From contig MGUU01000016.1 in NCBI GenBank assembly GCA_001800135.1, positions 62,001-126,000 on the forward strand: a stretch of DNA of 64,000 bases. Reading direction: 5' to 3'. Source of the DNA: Elusimicrobia bacterium RIFCSPLOWO2_02_FULL_39_32. GTDB lineage: Bacteria > Elusimicrobiota > Elusimicrobia > 2-02-FULL-39-32. The position numbers and the translations under genes were made by a program. The first letter of the stretch is position 1. Each line of letters begins with the position of its first letter. This document shows positions 45,751 through 51,628 of the stretch, in pieces. The notes under the pieces are model-generated. The model was not told the origin of the DNA, made no database searches, and saw only the letters and a list, made by a program, of their open reading frames with translations.

Positions 45751-45808
45751 GCAATCCCTTTATAAATCCCCTGATCCGCCCTTGCTCTTCCTAAGACAAA
45801 TGAATCTC
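45751..45808 (-). pseudogene. Decayed fragment of the second giant gene
   Basis: On the minus strand 50 of 58 bases match 56929-56987 inside the second giant gene without a gap. The fragment reads EIHLS*EEQGRIRGFIKGLQ against VHLPLEEQKRIREFIKGLH, with an in-frame stop. It is a relic of a former copy or recombination of the giant gene family. Confidence 0.75.
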
Positions 45809-45892
45809 AAAATAATGCGCTGGCGTGCGCCAAAGCCAAGTGAGAAATAGTCTCTTTTAAACCCGACTTTTGCATTAGAAAATGAGAACCGA

Positions 45893-45992
45893 GACGAAAA
45901 AGATGGGTCAGATTTTGGCACAAAAAAGTGAGAGCGTACTCTAGATTACGGTCGAACTTTTTTGTGACGAAAGATGACCCATATTTTTCGTC
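45893..45992. other. Large nested inverted repeat (structured element)
   Basis: GACGAAAAAGATGGGTCA (45893-45910) pairs with TGACCCATATTTTTCGTC (45975-45992), 17 of 18 positions. Inside it CACAAAAAAGT (45919-45929) pairs perfectly with ACTTTTTTGTG (45956-45966). It could be a MITE, a structured RNA or a repeat family. An 83-codon reading frame crosses it (46058-45807, TTG start inside a terminator, no ribosome site), which I consider unlikely to be a gene. Confidence 0.6.
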
Positions 45993-46037
45993 GAATTCTG
46001 ACCGAGCTTTGTGCGAGGAGTTGAATTTTTGTGAAAA

Positions 46038-46078
46038 CAAAACAGGATTCAGTCTCAATTAGACGGAATTCTGTTTTG
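46038..46078 (-). terminator. Imperfect terminator hairpin downstream of the truncated coiled-coil copy
   Basis: CAAAACAG-G-ATTC-A-GTC pairs with GAC-G-GAAT-T-CTGTTTTG around a 7-nt loop, and a T-rich run follows on the minus strand. It occupies the same relative position as the terminator after the intact copy. Confidence 0.6.
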
Positions 46079-46083
46079 TTACT

Positions 46084-46557
46084 TCTATTTTAAAAAATTT
46101 CTATATTAACGCGAAGGGTTCAATCCTCTATCTTCTAAACGCGCGATCCTGATTTCATGATCCGTAACCGTTTAGCGCAAGATCGTCCTAAAGGACGAGA
46201 GTGCTTCGCCTCCAGTCATTCCCGCTTGCATCGGGAATCTAGTTCAGTGGTATTGTCTTTCTGGATTCCCGCTTTCGCGGGAATAACGATCTTACGCTAA
46301 ACACTTACCATGATCCTGAATTTTAGCTGCAGCTTCCTTACGAAGGTACTCTGCAATCACTGCTGAACGATCATAAGTCTCTAATTTATAAGTAAACGCG
46401 TCTATCAGATTAATAATTCTATTAATATCTTCTTTCGTAGCCATGGTTTCTTCTACCCTCATTAATCGGCTATCTATATTAAATACTTGCAAAGCCAAAT
46501 TATTTATCTTCTTATCTAAACCATCCATTTTTATTTCCAGACCATCCATTCTCTTTT
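46084..46557 (-). pseudogene. Truncated coiled-coil gene copy interrupted by a MITE
   Basis: Nearly identical to the gene at 43900-44289 from MDGLEIKMDGLDKK onward, but it lacks the first ~35 codons and is interrupted near its 3' end by the MITE at 46164-46308, so the reading frame ends ...KIQDHGKCLA. The downstream remainder (RIARLEDRGLNPSR-like) is still readable beyond the insertion. It marks a local duplication in the same orientation, followed by decay. Confidence 0.85.
46164..46308. mobile_element. 145-bp MITE with terminal inverted repeats and 8-bp target duplication
   Basis: The ends GTAACCGTTTAGCG... and ...CGCTAAACACTTAC are inverted repeats (20 of 23 positions match). CATGATCC is duplicated on both sides (46156-46163 and 46309-46316), a target-site duplication. 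No coding frame is inside; there are two internal ATTCCCGC...GCGGGAAT palindromes. It was probably moved by a transposase not encoded in this window. Confidence 0.85.
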
Positions 46558-46639
46558 CTCCAAGCTAAACTCATTTTTCTTATCCGATTTTCAAGGAACG
46601 CATGCGTCCTATTGAAATTAACAGAAACTACTGCTATAT

Positions 46640-46664
46640 TAGTATGGCAGCAATTGCCATACTA
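46640..46664 (+). promoter_or_regulatory. 10-bp inverted repeat, probable VapBC operator
   Basis: TAGTATGGCA and TGCCATACTA are perfect inverted repeats around GCAAT, ending 13 bp before the vapB start. VapB-type antitoxins repress their own operons by binding such sites. Confidence 0.65.
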
Positions 46665-46677
46665 TGGGGGGTTGCAA

Positions 46678-46875
46678 ATGAAGATAACGACTCATATCAA
46701 TGGAGCCTTATTGAAAAAAGCTTTAAAAATGACGCAGGCCCATTCTCAAAGAGAAGTATTGGAAGAAGGATTGCGTAACCTTTTGGCAGAGCTACAAAGG
46801 AAAAGGTTTATTAAAGAGTTTGATTCCTTTAGACTGGATCTCTCCTTAAAAGATTTAAAAAAATTACGAACTTGA
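46678..46875 (+). CDS. vapB: VapB-type antitoxin
   Basis: A 65-residue antitoxin: MKITTHINGALLKKALKMTQ forms the ribbon-helix-helix DNA-binding part and SFRLDLSLKDLKKLRT is the toxin-binding tail. The start chosen follows GGGGGG and lies just after the operator; a longer frame from 46612 would cover the operator and lacks a ribosome site. The vapC start overlaps its stop. Confidence 0.82.
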   Translation: MKITTHINGALLKKALKMTQAHSQREVLEEGLRNLLAELQRKRFIKEFDSFRLDLSLKDLKKLRT

Positions 46876-47300
46876 GCTCCTTAGTTTTAATTGATAGTTC
46901 AGCCTGGTTATTCGCATTAGGAGATAATTCTGTTTCTTCAATCCGTAATAAAATCACTTATTTATTAGAACAAAATCTCGCCGCAACAACTTCTCCAATA
47001 TTATTTGAATTACTTTCTGGAATAAAGAATAAATTTGATGAGCAACGCCTTAAAGAATATCTATTAACTCTTCATATTTTCCCTCTACAACCTGAAGAAT
47101 GGATAGAAGCTGCGGATTGGACACGTTCCCTTAGAATGGATGGATTAAAAATAAAAACGATTGATTCCCTTATAGCCTATAAAGCAATTAAGCATAATTT
47201 AGTATTGCTTCATGCTGATATGGATTTAGATCGAATTGCTCAAAAGACCCCTCTTAGAGTGGAAAGTTATGTTTCCCGTGTTCGTAAAGAGTATCTCTAA
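46872..47300 (+). CDS. vapC: VapC-type PIN-domain ribonuclease toxin
   Basis: A 142-residue PIN RNase with LIDSSAWLFAL (first Asp), the central conserved Glu in ILFELLSG, and the third acidic position in IKTIDSLIAYKAIKHNL with HADMDLDRIA. It cleaves RNA (in studied members tRNA or rRNA) when VapB is degraded. The start is TTG at 46872, overlapping the vapB stop (TTGA), consistent with translational coupling. Confidence 0.85.
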   Translation: MSSLVLIDSSAWLFALGDNSVSSIRNKITYLLEQNLAATTSPILFELLSGIKNKFDEQRLKEYLLTLHIFPLQPEEWIEAADWTRSLRMDGLKIKTIDSLIAYKAIKHNLVLLHADMDLDRIAQKTPLRVESYVSRVRKEYL

Positions 47301-47353
47301 TAATTGTTAGGTAAAAAAATCTCTAATTTTTAGGTTCTGGTTGAATATCAAAT

Positions 47354-47833
47354 CTATTGTTGGGTCTCATACGCGCTTTTACTGTTTAAATATTTTTCTA
47401 TCATAAAAACTCCGGGGTGAAGCATGACGATCTTTGCCAAGATTCCACTCATGTTCCAAAATCCTCTTTTGTCCAAGACCACTAAAGAATAATCTTCTTT
47501 GCCGTTATTGCTTTCCAAAATCTTCAAGCTTTCTAAAACTTTTTGCAAATTGAATTTATCTCCGTCTCTTATCTCTTCCACTATTCTGTAAGGAAGCCCC
47601 AGATTCTTTAAAAGAAATTCCATCTTATTTGTATCTGCTGTATTAGGATCAGATACTAAGACCAAATCGTACTTGCGCTCAAGTTTACCATCAGCCAATG
47701 ATTTTTTCATATCGTTTGCGAACTTAACTGCGGAAGATTTATTGCGGTTTAGATAAGAGGCTTCTGCAAAAGGAGGAATGGTTGCGGAGAATAAGAGAGA
47801 CAATGCAACGCTAAAAGCTATAATCTTTTTCAT
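47354..47833 (-). CDS. Small exported protein of unknown function
   Basis: A 159-residue protein with a clear signal peptide (KKIIAFSVALSLLFSATIPPFAEAS). The mature part has an alpha/beta pattern, YDLVLVSDPNTADTNKMEFL, that resembles the C-terminal YEIVVITDKNN region of the 722-aa protein. No family is recognised. Its promoter has three 11-bp-spaced repeats shared with the giant genes, so it may belong to the same secreted system. Confidence 0.75.
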   Translation of the reverse strand: MKKIIAFSVALSLLFSATIPPFAEASYLNRNKSSAVKFANDMKKSLADGKLERKYDLVLVSDPNTADTNKMEFLLKNLGLPYRIVEEIRDGDKFNLQKVLESLKILESNNGKEDYSLVVLDKRGFWNMSGILAKIVMLHPGVFMIEKYLNSKSAYETQQ

Positions 47834-47880
47834 GTAATTTTTTAGTCATACGCATTCTTAAAGATGACCAATAACGTAAT

Positions 47881-47937
47881 ATTATACCCCTATACTCCTC
47901 CATCTGGGTGTAACAAAAATGTGACAATTTTGTAATG
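47881..47937 (-). promoter_or_regulatory. Promoter with three 11-bp-spaced TGTYACA repeats, 159-aa gene
   Basis: On the coding strand CATTACA (47937), TGTCACA (47926) and TGTTACA (47915) are exactly 11 bp apart; TATAAT lies 22 bp downstream (47886-47881). Position and spacing fit an OmpR/PhoB-type activator next to the -35 region. Confidence 0.65.
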
Positions 47938-47998
47938 TTTCACAAAAAAAAACAAAAAAAACACAAAAAAATCGCCCGCGCTGAAATTTAACTGTTTG

Positions 47999-48034
47999 TA
48001 TGGTAACCTCTAAGCAGTCCGGGCCGTTGCCATA
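47999..48034. other. Stem in the gap 47834-48147
   Basis: TATGGTAAC (47999-48007) pairs with GTTGCCATA (48026-48034), 9 pairs with one G.T, around an 18-nt loop. The rest of the 314-bp gap holds the promoter at 47881-47937 and A-rich tracts. No riboswitch class is recognised. It may be a terminator-like structure for the brnA transcript. Confidence 0.3.
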
Positions 48035-48147
48035 TGCGTAATTTTAAATTGTGGCTTGGACAGATTGTAATTTTATTATTAAGCGCGGCTTGGAAAGAGG
48101 ATAGAGATGAAAATAACTTATGGCAGAATTTATGGGAAAATTAACTT

Positions 48148-48348
48148 CTAAACCAATTCTTCTATTATTTCCATCTCCTTTTGGATAAGATGTTGAACCA
48201 TTTCTCCTACTTCTCTATGCTTTTTATGCGCAATTTTTTCAATATGATCTTGCAATTTATCATCAAGATAAATAGGAAGACGCAATTTTGCGCCCTCTCG
48301 ATAAAACTTGCCTCTTTCTCCTTTTGAAAAATCGTACTCTCGTCTCAT
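48148..48348 (-). CDS. brnA: BrnA-like antitoxin
   Basis: A 66-residue protein, MRREYDFSKGERGKFYREGAK... then LPIYLDDKLQDHIEKIAHKKHREVGEMVQHL, the usual sequence of BrnA-type antitoxins with a C-terminal ribbon-helix-helix. AGGAGG precedes the ATG. Only the last part of the partner toxin remains upstream, so it may be an orphan. Confidence 0.75.
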   Translation of the reverse strand: MRREYDFSKGERGKFYREGAKLRLPIYLDDKLQDHIEKIAHKKHREVGEMVQHLIQKEMEIIEELV

Positions 48349-48464
48349 AAATTAACGCCTCCTATATTGTTTAATTTCATTCTTAGTTGCTTTCCTAGAA
48401 GAAAAAATCCGAATGCGGAATCTCGTTGGCCCTTGCTCTAGAAAAGTAAGGTGTACTGGTTTGT
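48348..48464 (-). pseudogene. brnT: brnT toxin remnant
   Basis: The frame just upstream of brnA reads SLDKPVHLTFLEQGPTRFRI then RIFSSRKATKNEIKQYRRR and stops at TAATG, overlapping the brnA start. RIFSSRKATKNE matches the C-terminus of BrnT toxins (IISARKATKKE). No start or N-terminal half is present, since the upstream HigA-like gene ends here. This is a truncated toxin gene. Confidence 0.75.
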
Positions 48465-48779
48465 CTAGACTGCTCTTTGCAGAGGTAAATGAGATTTTTT
48501 AATGAAAGCGAGTCTCCATCCGAAGGCGTCAGCAACGTTCTTTAAACTACCTAAGCGGGGATTGCCTTTTTTGGATAACATTCGAAAGAGATGCTCTCTG
48601 CTCAATTTTGCTTTTTTAGCAAGTCGGGTAAATCCGCCTTGAGCCTCAGTCACATAACGTAAAGCCAGAAGAAACGTGCCCTCATCGCGTCCTTCGAGAC
48701 AGGCATTCAGATATTCCAAGGCAAATTTCGGGTCTTTAAGATCGTCAATTAAGTCATCATGATAGGTAGGGATTTTCAT
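48465..48779 (-). CDS. higA: HigA-like antitoxin (addiction-module antidote)
   Basis: A 104-residue DNA-binding antitoxin of the putative addiction module antidote family: ALEYLNACLEGRDEGTFLLALRYVTEAQGG then a helix-turn-helix, FTRLAKKAKLSREHLFRMLSKKGNPRLGSLKNVADAFG. It should neutralise the preceding RelE/ParE-type toxin and repress the operon. Its start overlaps the toxin stop (TAATG). Confidence 0.88.
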   Translation of the reverse strand: MKIPTYHDDLIDDLKDPKFALEYLNACLEGRDEGTFLLALRYVTEAQGGFTRLAKKAKLSREHLFRMLSKKGNPRLGSLKNVADAFGWRLAFIKKSHLPLQRAV

Positions 48780-49114
48780 TACTTTATCCTCCTCAAATGG
48801 TCGGCCCAGTAATCCTGAGCAGTCTTGATGTCTTTGTTCTGAGTGCTTTTATCTCCTCCACAAAGCAACCAGACAAGAGTTCTTCCAATTTGTCCAAAAT
48901 AAACACGGTATCCAGGCCCCAAGTCTAACCGTAATTCGTAAACTCCTTTTCCAACGCTTCGTACATCTCCGAACAAACCTCGCTCCATTCGAGTCAGCCG
49001 CTCACGAATTGCAACTTTGACTTTTATATCACGAAGAGAATAGTACCATTCACGATAGGGAATTTTTCCATCAGAGGTATGGTAGTATTCGATTTTTTGT
49101 GGTATCACTTCCAT
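48779..49114 (-). CDS. higB: HigB-like toxin (RelE/ParE superfamily)
   Basis: A 111-residue toxin of the RelE/HigB addiction-module killer family: YYHTSDGKIPYREWYYSLRD, RLTRMERGLFGDVRSVGKGVYELRLDLGPGYRVYF and LLCGGDKSTQNKDIKTAQDYW. Members cut mRNA on the ribosome. I start it at the ATG at 49114 because a good promoter lies just upstream, and a longer frame would run through its -10 box. It is the first gene of the higBA pair. Confidence 0.88.
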   Translation of the reverse strand: MEVIPQKIEYYHTSDGKIPYREWYYSLRDIKVKVAIRERLTRMERGLFGDVRSVGKGVYELRLDLGPGYRVYFGQIGRTLVWLLCGGDKSTQNKDIKTAQDYWADHLRRIK

Positions 49115-49128
49115 AGGGATACATATTA

Positions 49129-49157
49129 AGTGTAATTTATATATCACTTTTTGTCAA
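49129..49157 (-). promoter_or_regulatory. Sigma70-type promoter of higBA
   Basis: On the minus strand TTGACA (49157-49152), a 17-bp spacer and TACACT (49134-49129) precede the higB ATG at 49114 by 14 nt. Confidence 0.6.
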
Positions 49158-49239
49158 TGACTCGATCTTTGTCTATAAAAAAGAAATTTCAACTAGATTT
49201 GGGATTGACTCACAAATTTTTGTGTAAATTTTTATGAAA

Positions 49240-49306
49240 AGTTTCATTTTTGTCACAAAAAATTTACAAATAGTTGAAGACAGACTTGCCCTGATTGAGA
49301 TATACT
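49240..49306 (+). promoter_or_regulatory. Promoter with 11-bp-spaced TGTYACA-type repeats, 722-aa gene
   Basis: AGTTTCA (49240), TGTCACA (49251) and ATTTACA (49262) are 11 bp apart on the coding strand, and TATACT lies 32 bp further (49301-49306). Only the middle unit is perfect; the flanking units match in part. The arrangement mirrors the promoters of the first giant and the 159-aa gene. Confidence 0.5.
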
Positions 49307-49407
49307 TTTAATGGAAGATTCTGTAAGAACTTTTAGGACCTGTCCCGAGCGGAGTCAATGGGCTAAAATCTCTAAAAGCCTTAAAGAATCTATTTATTGG
49401 ACTTAAC

Positions 49408-51576
49408 ATGAAAACGATTACAGATCGTCCTAATCAATTAACCAAGAGCTGGCAGAAGATCACTTCTCTTGCAGTGGTGGGATCATTACTATTTGGAGCG
49501 ATAGTTCCCCCAATCACATTTGCGTCTAGTTCTTCTTCAAAGAAGGATCATGTAAAAGAGTCCCTAACTTTTCAATTAGAAAAGAGAAAAACAAATATTT
49601 ATAGAATGACTGAAAACCATCGGTTGAGAAAAGAAAGCGGGTTTAGAGAGGATGGCAGACTAGCATCTGAATCACGGGTATTGGCTATGGCTGCGAACTA
49701 TATACCTGCGGGTCGTATTGGAGATGTTTCAAAAGAGTTTGCTGCGCGAATCGAACAGCAAAAGATCAAAGATTCAATTTTAAAAGACAAATCCTCAAGG
49801 AAGCGAGAATTAATCTCTAAGGTTTCTAGGAGAACAGTTCAAGTGGTAGGGAATTGGAAAAAATTTACGGTTTGGCTTGGGACTGAAGCTATTCCTTTTT
49901 GGGCAGCGTTGCATAAAGGGAAATTATTAGAATTATTTAAAATGGTGTGGGAAAAGAAAGAAGAGTTATCTGAACTAGGCATATCTGTGGAAGAGATATT
50001 TTGGAAAGCACTTGCTAGCCACATTGGATCATCTAATTACGCTAAACTAAAAAATGAGTGGTCTGGAAATTTTTGGGAATTGATTGAGAAATTTGAATGG
50101 AGTACCTATCAGCTTCTAATCCTAGAAAGATTTTTCAGTAGGTTACTAAAAATCTATTGTGAAAAAACCGAAGTCAAGGTACTTAATAGTGATCAACAAG
50201 GTGTGATTGACGATATCAATGCTCTTTTTGAAAAGAATCTGGATGAAAATAAAGGGACTTATGGCAAACTACATGGGGCCTTAGATAAGGTAGAGTCCCG
50301 AGTTTATAGAGGAAATCATCTGATTAAAGATATGAATACTTATTTTATTGCTCCTATGAGGATGTGGTATCACCAAAAAGCAACAAGGTATGGACCAATT
50401 TATGAGAACATTGTTCATGGGAATTTATGGATGAATGAGGAACTCGTTGATGGATTAGTGGAATTAAAAGAAGCTACTAAGGGAGAAGGTGCTTATATAG
50501 AAATGATACGGGCGATTGTGGAGAGAGAATTGATGATTGAAGCTATTGACAATTTAAAAGGAGAGGCAACAGGAGTTAAAACTGATTTTGAATCACGCCA
50601 TAGCATTGTAGATAATTCACACACACCCGAATCCCAGAATGCGATGATCAAAGCGATTATAAATCTTCATTATAGTTCTGATTGGGCGTTCTCTTATGTC
50701 AAGCGTTTTCCAGATCAAAGAAAACTTTTTGAATTTGTTGAGACACTGCTCAGCATTGCCAGATTTAAAGAGCCTCCAAAAGGAGATAACCCTTCTTCTG
50801 GTTTTGGTGGTATACTTGGCGGAGGCTTAGCAGGATTAGCATTGTTTCTTAATACCTCTTTCAATACAAATATATCCCCAGCAGATGCATTTAATGGAGC
50901 TGTTTCAGTCAATGAGTTCAGTATCATCCCTTGGATTGTTACAGTTACTATAGGAATTGTTTGGTATTATCTGTCTCATAGGAATCGTGTATCAGAAAAA
51001 GTTCTATTAGAAACTGCAGGTCAAGGGTTTGCCACATTAAAGAGAGAAGCTCTTTTGGTTTCCAATCCTCTGAATGAAACAGGATTGGTAAATCGTCTAT
51101 TCTCTTTTTACCATACTGTAATGGATCAAATAATAGAAGAGCCTGGCATTCGATTCATCTCTAATATCAAGGACTTAAAAGAAAATCCAGCTAAACTTGC
51201 TAATCTCCAAAGTTTTGAAAAAGATGTTAAGGAAGAAGGTGATCAAGCCCTCCCGTATGAGATCGTGGTTATCACAGATAAAAATAATGTAATGAGTATA
51301 GAAGATACTCAAGACTTCTTAAGAGCCCATCACCTGCAATTATCCCATGTCCGAATCCTGCACCACCCCTTTATCAATGAAGCATTTGATCTTAAGAGTT
51401 TAGTAGAGAATCCAAAGAATAAGCTAACAGGGGATGGATACGCTTTGAGGGTTATTGCCAATAGGTATTGGCTAATCTTAGAAGAGTTGAAAAAAATCAT
51501 CTCCGTCATTGACGGATTTACAGGAAGGCTTGAACTTGATCTTAAAGGCAAGAAATCTGTAGATCAGGCAGCTTAA
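49408..51576 (+). CDS. 722-aa exported or membrane protein, unknown function
   Basis: Begins with a signal-like segment, KITSLAVVGSLLFGAIVPPI...FASSS, like those of the 159-aa and giant proteins. The central part is helical and Lys/Glu-rich, then a Gly-rich patch (GFGGILGGGLAGLALFLNTS) and a membrane helix PWIVTVTIGIVWYYLSHR around residues 510-530. The C-terminal part YEIVVITDKNNVMSIEDTQD resembles the 159-aa protein. No enzyme motif was seen. It is convergent with the second giant gene, 52 bp apart, and shares the repeat-bearing promoter. Confidence 0.75.
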   Translation: MKTITDRPNQLTKSWQKITSLAVVGSLLFGAIVPPITFASSSSSKKDHVKESLTFQLEKRKTNIYRMTENHRLRKESGFREDGRLASESRVLAMAANYIPAGRIGDVSKEFAARIEQQKIKDSILKDKSSRKRELISKVSRRTVQVVGNWKKFTVWLGTEAIPFWAALHKGKLLELFKMVWEKKEELSELGISVEEIFWKALASHIGSSNYAKLKNEWSGNFWELIEKFEWSTYQLLILERFFSRLLKIYCEKTEVKVLNSDQQGVIDDINALFEKNLDENKGTYGKLHGALDKVESRVYRGNHLIKDMNTYFIAPMRMWYHQKATRYGPIYENIVHGNLWMNEELVDGLVELKEATKGEGAYIEMIRAIVERELMIEAIDNLKGEATGVKTDFESRHSIVDNSHTPESQNAMIKAIINLHYSSDWAFSYVKRFPDQRKLFEFVETLLSIARFKEPPKGDNPSSGFGGILGGGLAGLALFLNTSFNTNISPADAFNGAVSVNEFSIIPWIVTVTIGIVWYYLSHRNRVSEKVLLETAGQGFATLKREALLVSNPLNETGLVNRLFSFYHTVMDQIIEEPGIRFISNIKDLKENPAKLANLQSFEKDVKEEGDQALPYEIVVITDKNNVMSIEDTQDFLRAHHLQLSHVRILHHPFINEAFDLKSLVENPKNKLTGDGYALRVIANRYWLILEELKKIISVIDGFTGRLELDLKGKKSVDQAA

Positions 51577-51628
51577 AAATATACTTTCTCTAAATATCAA
51601 TTGTCCTGAGTGAGAATATATTCGGCGC

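Noticed and set aside
45807-46058. 83-codon minus-strand frame (TTG start)
   Set aside because: It crosses a nested inverted repeat, starts inside a terminator hairpin and has no ribosome site, so it is probably not a gene.
47941-47970. A-rich tract as simple terminator
   Set aside because: The nearest stem is about 30 nt away, so a classic intrinsic terminator is not supported.
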